From positions 62,001-126,000 of the forward strand of contig NZ_WIRE01000002.1 in the NCBI RefSeq assembly GCF_009601165.1: a DNA stretch of 64,000 bases, read 5' to 3'. Source of the stretch: Alcanivorax sediminis. GTDB lineage: Bacteria; Pseudomonadota; Gammaproteobacteria; Pseudomonadales; Alcanivoracaceae. Below the pieces are notes generated by a model. It ran no database searches. It was given only the letters and a program-made list of their open reading frames with translations, and was not told where the DNA came from. The position numbers were made by a program, and so were the translations under genes. Of this stretch, positions 9,222 to 18,360 are shown piece by piece. Within the stretch, counting starts at the first letter, position 1; every line of letters starts with the position of its first letter.

Positions 9222-9352
9222 CGAGTGAAGAGTAGCCAGTTTCGAAAGAGAAAACTTCGCAAGTGCGAAGGTTCAGGGTTTGATCTTCGAAACTCGAAAC
9301 TCGAAACTCGAAACTCGAAACTCGAAACTCGAAACTCGAAACTCGAAACTCG
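9222..9352. repeat. Dispersed intergenic hairpin repeat, copy B, with nine CGAAACT tandem units
   Basis: Left arm around CAGTTTCGAAAGAGAAAAC and right arm expanded into nine perfect head-to-tail copies of CGAAACT at 9288-9350. The array ends six bases before the stop codon of the convergent thioesterase. Heptamer expansion in one arm is not seen to this degree in the other copies. Confidence 0.85.
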
Positions 9353-9355
9353 CAG

Positions 9356-9922
9356 TCAGTCCGTTTCCGTCAACCGCTTCTTCGACTGCAGCAATCGTTT
9401 CCACTGTTCCACATACTCTGGCAGCGGCGGAGAGTTCAGGTGCATACCCGTGATGTCCTGGGCCGACTGCGGGCTGATGGACTTGCCGCCGTGGACGTTG
9501 ACCACGCGCACCAGGGCATGGGTATGCAGCTTGCGCTGGGATTCAAAGCGCTGATCGTAGTAGACGTACTTGTCATCCCAGCCAAGGATGCGGGTGTGTA
9601 CCTGGAATTGCTGGTAGGGGCGCAGTTCACGGATGTAGGCAATTTCGGTGTTGGCTACGACCACGTTGCAGCGCGCTTCAATCATGCGATTGAGGCTGCC
9701 GGTAACAACGGCGTGTTCCAGTCGGCTTCGATCCATGAACTTGAGATACTTGGCATTGTTCAGATGCATGTTCAGGTCGATATCCAGCAGGCCTACTCTA
9801 AATTCCAGAGTGACCACATCAAATAGCTGGTGTGTAGGCGGGCGTTTACGTCTGCGCGCCGCGCTGATCAGTTCAAGCATCCGGGCTCCCTCGGCCACTC
9901 CCCATCGTGGCATTGGTGTCAT
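9356..9922 (-). CDS. Hotdog-fold acyl-CoA thioesterase-like protein
   Basis: A 188-residue protein of the 4HBT-like thioesterase family. The stretch around residues 40-60 (DIDLNMHLNNAKYLKFMD) is the signature of the hotdog catalytic helix, with Asp and Asn at the expected positions. Later strands (YVYYDQRFES, HALVRVVNVHGG) fit the fold. It would hydrolyse an acyl-CoA or related thioester; chain length cannot be told. The first 30 residues are basic and outside the domain. Its 3' end abuts the CGAAACT array. Confidence 0.82.
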   Translation of the reverse strand: MTPMPRWGVAEGARMLELISAARRRKRPPTHQLFDVVTLEFRVGLLDIDLNMHLNNAKYLKFMDRSRLEHAVVTGSLNRMIEARCNVVVANTEIAYIRELRPYQQFQVHTRILGWDDKYVYYDQRFESQRKLHTHALVRVVNVHGGKSISPQSAQDITGMHLNSPPLPEYVEQWKRLLQSKKRLTETD

Positions 9923-10020
9923 TCTTGGTCGTTAGGGGGTGAGAACGCGGTTCAGTATACCGTTACCAGACTCAGTTCACACTATTGCCTATCGCCAAAC
10001 GACACGCCGGGATGATCAGA

Positions 10021-11010
10021 TTAGTCAGTCGAGGCCAGATGCAAGCTGAAAAGGTCGTCGGAATCTGTCCAGCAGCCTCTGGGGCGAAAGCCGGCGTCCA
10101 TCAACTCCCGGGTAAAGCCTTCCACGGTGAATTTGTAGGAATTCTCGGTGTGGATGCGGGTGCCTCCTTTGAGAGTGATCTGATGATGGCCAAGGTGTAA
10201 TTCCTGATCACACAGGCATTCCAGGTGCATTTCAATGCGCTGCGCCGTCTCGTTATAGAACGCCACATGGCGCATGTTGTTCACATCGAACTGGCAGCCC
10301 AGTGCGTTATTCAGATGATGTAGCGCATTCAGGTTGAAGGCGGCGGTGAGGCCCTGGGCATCGTTGTAGGCCGCGTTGAGTCGGGAAGCCTCCTTCTGCA
10401 GATCAGCGCCAATCAGCAGTGCTCCTCCGGGCCCCGCCAGATGATGCAGTCCACGCAAGAATGCAGAGCGCTCGGCGGGGTCGAAATTTCCGATAGTGGA
10501 GCCGGGGAAGAACACCACCCTTCCTCCCGGCAGGTTGTCTGCAGGTAGTGACAGGGCCTGGCAGTAGTCGGCGCAGACCGCATCGATCTGTACCTCTGGG
10601 AAATCCCGCGACAGCTGGCGTGTGGACTGCAGCAGACAGTCCCGGGAAATCTCCAGCGGCATATAGCGCTCCGGGGACCAGCGCTCAAGCAGTAAACGCA
10701 CTTTCTGGCAGCTGCCGGCACCCGGCTCGGCTATCGTGTTCGCGTGCCCCAGCTGAGCCTGAATCTCGCTACTGTAGCGGGCCAGCAAGGCGGCTTCGGT
10801 GCGGGTGGGGTAGTACTCCTCGGTGGTGGTGATGGCATCGAACAGGCGCGAACCGGCCTCATCGTAGAAGTATTTGGGGTGCAAGTGAGGGCGTGGGGCC
10901 GTCAGTGAACGGGTGACCTCCTCCAGCATATCGGTGGCGGGAGGGTGCAGGTCGTAAAAGGTCAGATTGGGGCCCAGTTGCTGCTCATTGACCGGCATTG
11001 CCTGTTTCAT
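10021..11010 (-). CDS. egtD: L-histidine N-alpha-methyltransferase (ergothioneine synthesis)
   Basis: EgtD transfers three methyl groups from SAM to histidine to give hercynine. The SAM-binding EPGAGSCQKV stretch and the family-diagnostic FFPGSTIGNF motif are both present, as is the LHPKYFYDEAGSRLFD N-terminal motif. An open frame continues upstream to 11418, inside egtB, but the start at 11010 has a good GAGGTGATC ribosome site and gives 329 residues, the family length. It lies 31 bases downstream of egtB, so the two form an operon. Confidence 0.93.
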   Translation of the reverse strand: MKQAMPVNEQQLGPNLTFYDLHPPATDMLEEVTRSLTAPRPHLHPKYFYDEAGSRLFDAITTTEEYYPTRTEAALLARYSSEIQAQLGHANTIAEPGAGSCQKVRLLLERWSPERYMPLEISRDCLLQSTRQLSRDFPEVQIDAVCADYCQALSLPADNLPGGRVVFFPGSTIGNFDPAERSAFLRGLHHLAGPGGALLIGADLQKEASRLNAAYNDAQGLTAAFNLNALHHLNNALGCQFDVNNMRHVAFYNETAQRIEMHLECLCDQELHLGHHQITLKGGTRIHTENSYKFTVEGFTRELMDAGFRPRGCWTDSDDLFSLHLASTD

Positions 11011-11041
11011 GATCACCTCTGAGGGCAGGGTTGTTCTTTGT

Positions 11042-12289
11042 CTAGTTGTCGGCTGCCAGCCGGATACCGCTGAACTGCCAGCGATGGTGCGGGTAGAAAA
11101 AGTTACGGTAACTGGCCCGGATATGATCCCGGCTGGTGGCACAGGAGCCGCCACGCAATACCATCTGGTTGCACATGAACTTGCCGTTGTATTCACCGAC
11201 CGCCCCTGCTGCTGTCTGAAAACCCGGGTAGGGCAGGTAGGCGCTGGCGGTCCATTCCCAGACGTCACCGAGCATGTGGCTGAGGGGCGCGCTGGTCGCC
11301 ATGCCGGGCTGATAGCGGGCATGGTCTGCAAAGCTGCCCTCTGCCTGGCTTTGTCTGGCGGCATGTTCCCATTCCTGTTCTGTGGGCAGGCGGTAGCCGG
11401 CCCAGCGGGCATAGGCATCGGCTTCGTAGTAATTCACATGGGCGAGAATCTGGCCGGGGCTGATCGGTTGAACACCTGCCAATGTCCAGTGGTTAAGCAG
11501 GTCACCTTGCCAGTAAAGCGGTCGGTGGATCTGGTGCTGCTGTACCCAGGCCCAGCCATCGGATAACCACAGCTCAGGTCGGCGGTAGCCGCCGTCGTTG
11601 ATGAAATCCCGAAACTCCCCATTACTGACAGGACGGTTGGCCAGCCGGTAGGGGCTTAACCAGATGGGGTGACGTGGCTGCTCATTATCGAAGCAAAAGC
11701 CGTCCTCCGGGGTGGCGCCGTGTGCAACTTTGCCGCCAGCGAAGTCCTGAAAGGTGAGGGCGGGCGCCGGCTCACCCTGGGCGGGAAGTGCCTGCGCAAT
11801 CGCCGGGGCCAGTGGATTGAATGAGAGGCTGTATTTCAGATCCGTCAGCAGCAGTTCCTGATGCTGCTGTTCATGGTTCAGGCCCAGGGTGACCAGTGCT
11901 TCCAGATCAGGGCGTGCCTCGATCAGTTGCCCCATGGCCAGATCCACATGATGCCGCCAGCGGATGACTTCCTGATTGGTGGGGCGCGACAGCAGGTGGC
12001 GCTGCGGACGAGGGTATTGCTCTCCGATGCCGTTGTAGTAGCTGTTGAACAGGTACTCGAAAGCCGGATTGGGAGGGAGGTAGCCGGGCAGGTGCGGGAT
12101 CAGCAGAAACGTCTCGAAGAACCAGGTGGTATGGGCCAGATGCCAGCGTGGCGGGCTCACGTCGGGACAGGCCTGGAGGCCCATGTCTTCCGGCAAGAGC
12201 GGGGCACATAGTTGCTCGCTGAACTGGCGTACTCGTGTGTAGGTGCGCCCCAGCGTGAATGTCTTTTCCTGTCGGACGGTCTCTGGCAA
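11042..12289 (-). CDS. egtB: Ergothioneine biosynthesis sulfoxide synthase
   Basis: EgtB joins hercynine to a cysteine donor with O2 at a non-haem iron. The N-terminal DinB-like domain has the iron-ligand histidines (WHLAHTTWFFE; LNHEQQHQE), and the C-terminal half is a formylglycine-generating-enzyme-like domain (YRLPTEQEWEHAAR, GDVWEWT, LRGGSC). 415 residues. The start codon is TTG, chosen because GGGAGGG sits six bases upstream and the product begins where the family does. No egtA, egtC or egtE is nearby, so the cysteine donor and the C-S lyase must come from elsewhere. Confidence 0.93.
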   Translation of the reverse strand: MPETVRQEKTFTLGRTYTRVRQFSEQLCAPLLPEDMGLQACPDVSPPRWHLAHTTWFFETFLLIPHLPGYLPPNPAFEYLFNSYYNGIGEQYPRPQRHLLSRPTNQEVIRWRHHVDLAMGQLIEARPDLEALVTLGLNHEQQHQELLLTDLKYSLSFNPLAPAIAQALPAQGEPAPALTFQDFAGGKVAHGATPEDGFCFDNEQPRHPIWLSPYRLANRPVSNGEFRDFINDGGYRRPELWLSDGWAWVQQHQIHRPLYWQGDLLNHWTLAGVQPISPGQILAHVNYYEADAYARWAGYRLPTEQEWEHAARQSQAEGSFADHARYQPGMATSAPLSHMLGDVWEWTASAYLPYPGFQTAAGAVGEYNGKFMCNQMVLRGGSCATSRDHIRASYRNFFYPHHRWQFSGIRLAADN

Positions 12290-12494
12290 GGTTTTCCCTC
12301 CCGTGTCCTGGAGTCATGCGCCACTCTCCATTGACGCAATCTCACCTTAAAACACTGGCGGATTGAGCGAAAGCAACAATGAGCCGTTTGTGAGTGGTGG
12401 GTATACTCCGGGCATTGTTTCGGCGTCATTGAAAAACGGGTCACATTGTTTGTGTTTCATTGGCGCCTCATGGCCCCACATCCAAGGAGAGCAT

Positions 12495-13265
12495 ATGAAC
12501 ATTACCGATAAAGTTGCTGTTATCACCGGTGGCGCATCCGGTCTCGGTCACGCCACTGCCCAGGCTATCGTTGCAAAGGGTGGCAAAGTGATGATCCTGG
12601 ACCTGAATGAAGAGCAGGGTGTGCAGGTTGCTGCGGACCTGGGCGACAACGCGGCATTCATCAAGACCGACGTGACCGACGAAGCCTCTGTACAAGCGGC
12701 CATTGCAGCCACCCTGGACAAGTTCGGTGCTGTCCATGTCGCCGTTAACTGCGCTGGCGTAGGCTCTGCCATGAAGACCGTTGGCCGTGAAAACAAGCCT
12801 CACGACCTGGGTGTGTTCAGCAAGGTGGTACAGATCAACCTGATCGGTACCTTCAACGTGACCCGTCTGGCGGCGGCGGCCATGGCCGAGAACGAGCCGG
12901 GCGAAGACAACGAGCGTGGTCTGATTGTGAACACTGCTTCCGTTGCGGCTTTCGACGGTCAGGTGGGTCAGGTTGCCTACTCTGCCACCAAAGGTGCAGT
13001 GGTCGGCATGACTCTGCCGATCGCCCGTGATCTGGCTCCGCTGGGCATCCGTTGCAACACCATCGCCCCGGGTATCTTCAATACCCCGCTGATGAACGCT
13101 GCTCCGGACAAGGTGAAGCAGCCGCTGATCGAAATGACCCAGTTCCCCAAGCGTCTGGGGCACCCGGAAGAATACGGTCAGCTGGTTTGCCACATGATCG
13201 AGAACAAGTTCCTCAACGGCGAAACCATCCGTATCGATGGCGGTATCCGTATGCAGCCGCGTTAA
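12495..13265 (+). CDS. HSD10-type 3-hydroxyacyl-CoA dehydrogenase (SDR)
   Basis: A 256-residue SDR with TGGASGLG cofactor motif, NCAG, and YSATK catalytic pair. The overall pattern, with the long insert AENEPGEDNERG before the NTASVAA strand and a FPKRLGHPEE(Y) tail, matches the type II 3-hydroxyacyl-CoA / 2-methyl-3-hydroxybutyryl-CoA dehydrogenase group. It would act in fatty-acid or isoleucine breakdown with NAD. The open frame runs back to 12363, but ATG 12495 has an AAGGAGA site and starts at the family N-terminus. Single gene with its own terminator. Confidence 0.88.
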   Translation: MNITDKVAVITGGASGLGHATAQAIVAKGGKVMILDLNEEQGVQVAADLGDNAAFIKTDVTDEASVQAAIAATLDKFGAVHVAVNCAGVGSAMKTVGRENKPHDLGVFSKVVQINLIGTFNVTRLAAAAMAENEPGEDNERGLIVNTASVAAFDGQVGQVAYSATKGAVVGMTLPIARDLAPLGIRCNTIAPGIFNTPLMNAAPDKVKQPLIEMTQFPKRLGHPEEYGQLVCHMIENKFLNGETIRIDGGIRMQPR

Positions 13266-13292
13266 GGCCGCTGCCAGCGATGAGCTGAAACG

Positions 13293-13324
13293 AAAAAGCC
13301 CCGGTTTACCGGGGCTTTTTGGTT
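13293..13324 (+). terminator. Rho-independent terminator
   Basis: Perfect 12-bp stem AAAAAGCCCCGG / CCGGGGCTTTTT with TTTA loop, followed by TTTTCG-type hexamer runs. Placed between convergent genes. Confidence 0.88.
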
Positions 13325-13346
13325 TTCGTTTTCGTTTTCGTTTTTG

Positions 13347-13447
13347 CGAGCGGTGAGCTGCGAGTAACGAGAAGCGAGTTTCGAAAGGCAAAAGCAAAAA
13401 CGCGTTGTTTAAAGGTTTTCGCCACTCGAAACCCGTGACTCGCTACT
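13347..13447. repeat. Dispersed intergenic hairpin repeat, copy C
   Basis: Arms GAAGCGAGTTTCGAAAGGCA and GCCACTCGAAACCCGTGACT flank an A/T-rich spacer. It lies between the HSD10-type gene and ppnN, 3' ends of convergent genes, as for other copies. Confidence 0.65.
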
Positions 13448-13515
13448 GCCTTATCGCTTTGTGTGTATGGCCGGGTTTTCCTTGTGGCTCACAGCCCACG
13501 ACTCCCCGCTGCCTT

Positions 13516-14883
13516 TCACCCCATCAACTCATAACAGGGTTCGTAGTGGGTTCCCGGCAACTTCATGCGGTGCTGCGCGACGAAGGCGTTGAGCAGGTGG
13601 TCCAGTCGGGTCATTAGCTCGCCGGGGGCATGAAGCTGGTAAGGCCCATACTGTTCAATGGCGTGGATGCCTTGTTCTTTCACGTTGCCCGCAACGATAC
13701 CGGAGAAGGCTCTGCGCAGGTTGGCGGCCAGCTCGTGTACCGGCTGATCATTGCCCAGATTGAGACCGGCCATGGCTTCGTGGGTCGGTATGAACGGCTG
13801 CTGGAATTCCAGCGGCACGGTCAGGCGCCAGTTGAAATAGAACGCATCGTCATTATCGCGGCGGAACAGGGTGAGCCGGTCGATGCCATGGCACATGGCC
13901 GTGGCCACAGCGCTGGGATCGTCGATGATGATCTGGTAGCGGTCAGCGGCCTTGTCTCCCAGCGTGGCGCGGATAAAGGCGTCCACCTGCTCGAAGTAGG
14001 GGGCACTGCTGGCCGGGCCGGTCAATACCACCGGTAACGGCATATCGGCATTGTCCGGGTGCATCAGTACGCCCAGCAGATAGAGAATTTCTTCCGTGGT
14101 ACCCACGCCGCCGGGGAACACGATGATGCCGTGGCCCACCCGCAAAAACGCTTCCAGCCGTTTTTCGATGTCTGGCATGATCACCAGCTCGTTCACAATC
14201 GGGTTGGGAGCCTCGGCGGCAATGATGCCAGGCTCAGAGATCCCCAAATAACGGCCGCCGTCGAAACGCTGTTTGGCATGGGCTACATGGGCGCCTTTCA
14301 TGGGGCCCTTCATGGCACCGGGTCCGCAGCCGGTGCAAATGTCCTTGTGACGCAGCCCGAGCTGATACCCCACGCTCTTGCTGTAGTCGTATTCTTCACG
14401 GGAAATGCTGTGGCCCCCCCAGCACACCACCATGTTGGGGGTGGAGCCGGATTTCAGGGCGCCTGCGTTACGCAGGATATGGAACACCGCATTGGTGATG
14501 CCCTGGCTGTTGTTGAGATCGAAGCTGTCGTTGTTCTGGATCTCGTTGGATACATAGACAATATCGCGCAGTACCGCTGACAGGTGTTCACGGATACCGC
14601 GAATCATGCGTCCGTCCACAAAGGCACCGGCAGGGGCGTTCTCCAGTTTGAGCCGCAGGCCGCGGTCCTCCTGGATGACCTCGATCTCGAAACTCCGGTA
14701 GGTCTCCAGTACTTCGCGGCTGTCATCGGTGGGCGTGCCGCAGTTCAGTACCGCCAGCGCACAGCGCCGGAAAAGATCATGGAGGCCGCTGCTGGAGGTA
14801 TCCCGCAGGCGCTCCACTTCGTGCTGGCTGAGTACTTCCAGGCTGCCCTCGGGGGCAACAATTGTTGATACCGTCTTGGTCAT
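13516..14883 (-). CDS. ppnN: Pyrimidine/purine nucleotide 5'-monophosphate nucleosidase
   Basis: A 455-residue protein with the length and sequence pattern of PpnN (formerly YgdH), which cleaves nucleoside monophosphates to base and ribose 5-phosphate and in E. coli is stimulated by (p)ppGpp. The central LOG-like Rossmann domain has the GGxGTxxE signature (FPGGVGTTEE), with N- and C-terminal helical extensions of the long PpnN form. Cytoplasmic. Monocistronic; the upstream 250 bases hold no gene. Confidence 0.92.
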   Translation of the reverse strand: MTKTVSTIVAPEGSLEVLSQHEVERLRDTSSSGLHDLFRRCALAVLNCGTPTDDSREVLETYRSFEIEVIQEDRGLRLKLENAPAGAFVDGRMIRGIREHLSAVLRDIVYVSNEIQNNDSFDLNNSQGITNAVFHILRNAGALKSGSTPNMVVCWGGHSISREEYDYSKSVGYQLGLRHKDICTGCGPGAMKGPMKGAHVAHAKQRFDGGRYLGISEPGIIAAEAPNPIVNELVIMPDIEKRLEAFLRVGHGIIVFPGGVGTTEEILYLLGVLMHPDNADMPLPVVLTGPASSAPYFEQVDAFIRATLGDKAADRYQIIIDDPSAVATAMCHGIDRLTLFRRDNDDAFYFNWRLTVPLEFQQPFIPTHEAMAGLNLGNDQPVHELAANLRRAFSGIVAGNVKEQGIHAIEQYGPYQLHAPGELMTRLDHLLNAFVAQHRMKLPGTHYEPCYELMG

Positions 14884-15133
14884 AAAGTGTGTTTCCTCGC
14901 AAACAGCCCCTAGGTTAACGCAAAGGCTGTCAGGGTGCTTGTGAAGGAAAGCAGGGGGTGGCTGCCTGCTTTTTTACATTCCCCGGGGAACGCTGCCACC
15001 GGGTGTGCGTCACAGGGATATCGGCACTGGCATACTGGCTGCATGACTTCTGTCATGTGCTTGTCTTGAAAGTGTCTTAATCTGGACAGGCTGCCGATCC
15101 CCGGCATGAATACTGGAAGTGAGGGCGCACGAC

Positions 15134-15349
15134 ATGTTGCTCAAGTATCTCAATGAACTGGAAAGGGCGGTGGAAGCTCTGGCGGAGCACCCCGATTCCG
15201 ACACGATGACCCGCTGTGCGGATTGTGTCGCCACCCTGGATACCTACCTGGACAGCCAGATGGAGCCGGTCAAGCAGCGTGGCCGCGAATTGATGGATGG
15301 CATGATGCCGGCGGAATTGCTGGAGCGGGTGGGGCACTCGGTGCACTGA
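15134..15349 (+). CDS. Small hypothetical protein
   Basis: A 71-residue acidic, helical protein beginning MLLKYLNELERAVEALAEH. I chose ATG 15134 rather than GTG 15119 because GGAAGTGAGGG lies 8-18 bases upstream. No domain recognised; there is a single CxxC-like pair (CADC). It is separate from ppnN (divergent) and dinB (convergent). Confidence 0.6.
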   Translation: MLLKYLNELERAVEALAEHPDSDTMTRCADCVATLDTYLDSQMEPVKQRGRELMDGMMPAELLERVGHSVH

Positions 15350-15355
15350 GAACGG

Positions 15356-15562
15356 CAAGCTTCAAGCTACAACACGAAGCGGAGGTTTGGGGTACCGGAA
15401 ATGTCTTCGCTTCGTGCTGCCAGTTCCGGTGTGACTCAGAGTAAGAACCTACATTCGTAACCCGAAAGCCTTTGGGGTCTCCGCGGCTCCCACCTATCAG
15501 CGCGTAGCGAGAACCTTAAAGTGACGATTGCCTTTCCCCGTGTTGCCGCTTGTAGCTTGTCC
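15356..15562. repeat. Intergenic segment with imperfect terminal inverted repeats
   Basis: Left end GCAAGCTTCAAGCTACAACA and right end CGTGTTGCCGCTTGTAGCTT are imperfect reverse complements. The segment sits between the small gene and dinB and contains no recognisable gene. It may be a short non-autonomous element, or an ordinary long hairpin. Confidence 0.4.
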
Positions 15563-16672
15563 CTAGGTCTTGCCCCGCCGCTGGCGCAGCGCCCTGTCCC
15601 ATTCCTCAGGAAACAGATCCGGCTGCTGTGGGGCCTTCATATCCCGCAGTCTGGCGCCAATCCCGAGTAATCTGGCCGGCCCCTGACGGCGTTCCCACAG
15701 TTGCTCCAGTAGTGTTTCAAAGTGCGCCCGGTCCAGGTCCGTGCCGGCCATGTCGCAACTCAGGCTGACGAAGTCCTGATACTTCACCTTGGCGGTGAGC
15801 CCACTGATCAGGTAGTTCTGATCCAGCCTCGCAAACCGTTCCTTGAGCTTGTCCAGCAGGCTGTCCAGTTCCCGCAGCCATTCCTTCAGGGTTGGCTGGT
15901 CACTGTCATAGGTACGCTCCACCGACACGGACTTGCGCCGTCGGCCGGTCTGTACCGGACGGTTATCTTCGCCCCGGCTGAGATGGTAAAGCCGCTCACC
16001 GAAGCTGCCGAAGGCCTGCGCCAGCTCCAGCCGGCTCAAACCTTGCAGGTCTCCACAGGTGTGCAGGTTCAGGCTGGCCATCTTTTCTGCGGTGACACGC
16101 CCCACACCGGAAATCTTTTTGACCGGCAGGCTGGCCACAAAGTCATCCACCTGGGCGGGGGTGATCACGAACAGGCCATCAGGTTTGCGCCAGTCGCTGG
16201 CCACCTTGGCGAGAAACTTGTTGGGGGCCACACCGGCGGACACGGTAATGCCTATGTGCTGGCGGACTTCCGCGCGGATCGCTTCGGCAATGCGTGTTGC
16301 GCTATTCTCGAACTGTTCACTCTGGGAGACATCCAGATACGCTTCGTCCAGTGACAGTGGTTCAATGAGCGCGGTATAACGTTTGAAGATTTCGTGGATC
16401 TGGGCAGACACTTTACGGTACTTGTCGAAATTGGGTGGCACGATAACCAGGTCCGGGCACAGCCGCAGCGCCGTGGAGGATGCCATGGCGGAATGTACGC
16501 CGAAGTGCCGCGCCGGATAATTGCAGGTAGCAATCACGCCCCGGCGATGAGGATCGCCCCCTACGGCCACTGGCCTGCCACGCAAGGATGAGTCATCACG
16601 GGCCTCAACGGCTGCATAGAAGCAGTCGCAGTCCACATGGATGATCTTGCGGGTGGGTGGGCTCAGGGTCAT
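15563..16672 (-). CDS. dinB: DNA polymerase IV
   Basis: A 369-residue Y-family translesion polymerase. Catalytic acidic residues are visible in HVDCDCFYAAVE near the N-terminus and in SLDEAYLDVS near residue 105; the helix-hairpin-helix region (KKISGVGRVTAEKM) and little-finger domain follow. The C-terminus ends with a short basic tail, and I see no clear beta-clamp motif. I saw no CTGT-N8-ACAG LexA box in the 38 bases shared with the divergent monooxygenase gene, so SOS control is not supported here. Confidence 0.94.
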   Translation of the reverse strand: MTLSPPTRKIIHVDCDCFYAAVEARDDSSLRGRPVAVGGDPHRRGVIATCNYPARHFGVHSAMASSTALRLCPDLVIVPPNFDKYRKVSAQIHEIFKRYTALIEPLSLDEAYLDVSQSEQFENSATRIAEAIRAEVRQHIGITVSAGVAPNKFLAKVASDWRKPDGLFVITPAQVDDFVASLPVKKISGVGRVTAEKMASLNLHTCGDLQGLSRLELAQAFGSFGERLYHLSRGEDNRPVQTGRRRKSVSVERTYDSDQPTLKEWLRELDSLLDKLKERFARLDQNYLISGLTAKVKYQDFVSLSCDMAGTDLDRAHFETLLEQLWERRQGPARLLGIGARLRDMKAPQQPDLFPEEWDRALRQRRGKT

Positions 16673-16710
16673 TGGGCGTTGGCCAGAATGCAGAATGAGG
16701 AGATTGTACC

Positions 16711-18360
16711 ATCGCCATTACGGAGAGCAGCACGACGCAGGCACTGATTGTCGGGGCCGGGCCCACGGGTCTGACACTGGGCATTGGGCTGCGTCGGCAG
16801 GGCATTGCCTGCACCATCATTGATCGTCTGGACGCGCCGTCTCCCTGGTCCAAGGCGCTGGGGCTGCATTCGCGCAGCCTGGAAGTGTTCGCCGCCATGG
16901 ATGTCCTCGGGCCGATTCGCAAGGCCTCACGGGTGCTCAAGGCGGTGTCGGTGTATGGCGACAACGGCTTTCTGTTCGAGCTGGACCTGACGTCCTTGGA
17001 TGCCCCCTACCCGTGGGTGCTGAGTTGCCCGCAATCGGATGTGGAAGAGGCGCTTATTCAGCGTTTCAAGGCGCTGGGTGGCGAGCTGGTTCGCGGGGTC
17101 GAGTTGCTGGATTTCACCCAGGATGGCTCCAGAGTGACTGCCCGCATTCGCCAGGGAACAGCGGTGCAGACCCTGCACTCCGACGTGATGGTGGGTGCCG
17201 ATGGCGTGGGTTCCACCGTACGCCAGCAGCTTGGCCTCGGCTTCCACGGTGTGGAATACAGCGAACACTTCCTGCTGGCCGATGTGGATTGGGAGAGCCC
17301 CTGGCGCAGTGATAGCTCCCATGGTTTTCTGCAGGAAGAAGGACTGCTGATTGCCTTGCCGCTACCCACCGGCTGGCGGCTGATCATGGCCACCGACGCA
17401 CCGCCGGACGTGCCACTGGAGGTTTCCGTCTTTGAGGAACGGCTGGCGCCGATCCTGGGAGAGAAGCCGGATCTTGGCTCGCCACGCTGGATCAGCGAGT
17501 TCTCGGTGCAGCGCCGCCTGGCCCAGCACTATCGCCGTAACCGGGTGTATCTTGCCGGCGATGCGGCTCATGTACAGAGCCCACTGGGTGCGCAGGGGAT
17601 GAACACCGGCCTGGCCGATGCGTTCAACCTGAGCTGGAAGCTGGGGTATTACCTGAATGGCTACGGTAGTGGGGAGCTGCTGGACAGCTATGAGCAGGAG
17701 CGGCGCCCCGTGGCGGAAAAAATGATTTACGGTGTGGACATGTTGTCGCGGGCCTCGTTGGTCAAACTGCCGTTACTGCGACGAAGCCGGGATTCCCTGC
17801 TGAAACTGGCGGGTGGTCGGAACCGGTTATCCAGCCGAATACTGCGTACCGCCAGTCAGCTGGATGTGCATTACCGCCATTCTCCCATCGTGACCAGTGG
17901 CCCGGAATCCGACTTGGGCTGGCGACGGGAAGGGCCGCTGCCCGGTGATCGTTTGCCGGATGCGAGCCTGAAATCCGTGCGAACCGGTCATCTGCATCAG
18001 CTTCATGATTTGCTGCGCAAGCCGGTGCATCACCTGATCCTGCAATTGAGTGAGAAGCCGGAGTACAACGAAAAACTGGTGCTCTATGCGTTCAGTGATC
18101 GGCTCGGTCAGGACTACCGCAATCGTGCCCACCTGACCGTGGTGGCCGCCCAGCATACCCCCCATGCCGAGATTCCTCGCGAAGGCACCACCCGCATTTG
18201 GCAGGACCATGAAGGCGACTTCGCCAAGGCGTTCGGGCACGGCCCGCGTCTCTGGTTGATGCGCCCGGATGGCCACCTGGCGTATCGGGCACCCGTGGGG
18301 AATGCGGATCATCTGCTGGAGTATCTTGACTCAGTACTTGGCAGGCGAGGGGCTGATTAA
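16711..18360 (+). CDS. FAD-dependent aromatic-type monooxygenase (PheA/TfdB family) with unusual start codon
   Basis: The FAD-binding motif GAGPTGLTLG is encoded from about 16753, upstream of the first in-frame ATG (16885), so the protein must start earlier. After an in-frame stop at 16696-16698 no ATG, GTG or TTG occurs in frame before the motif. ATC at 16711 lies eight bases after GAGGAG; ATT at 16717 gives a family-like N-terminus (M-TESSTTQALIVGAG). The product is about 549 residues, with the second FAD motif LAGDAAHVQSPLGAQGMN and a C-terminal thioredoxin-like extension, as in phenol-type hydroxylases. Substrate unknown. It overlaps convergent rlmA by three bases. Confidence 0.82.
   Translation: MAITESSTTQALIVGAGPTGLTLGIGLRRQGIACTIIDRLDAPSPWSKALGLHSRSLEVFAAMDVLGPIRKASRVLKAVSVYGDNGFLFELDLTSLDAPYPWVLSCPQSDVEEALIQRFKALGGELVRGVELLDFTQDGSRVTARIRQGTAVQTLHSDVMVGADGVGSTVRQQLGLGFHGVEYSEHFLLADVDWESPWRSDSSHGFLQEEGLLIALPLPTGWRLIMATDAPPDVPLEVSVFEERLAPILGEKPDLGSPRWISEFSVQRRLAQHYRRNRVYLAGDAAHVQSPLGAQGMNTGLADAFNLSWKLGYYLNGYGSGELLDSYEQERRPVAEKMIYGVDMLSRASLVKLPLLRRSRDSLLKLAGGRNRLSSRILRTASQLDVHYRHSPIVTSGPESDLGWRREGPLPGDRLPDASLKSVRTGHLHQLHDLLRKPVHHLILQLSEKPEYNEKLVLYAFSDRLGQDYRNRAHLTVVAAQHTPHAEIPREGTTRIWQDHEGDFAKAFGHGPRLWLMRPDGHLAYRAPVGNADHLLEYLDSVLGRRGAD

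Noticed and set aside
9288..9350. CRISPR array
   Set aside because: The CGAAACT units are directly adjacent with no spacers, and no cas genes are present.
16660..16720. LexA box controlling dinB
   Set aside because: No CTGT-N8-ACAG-like palindrome in the short divergent region.
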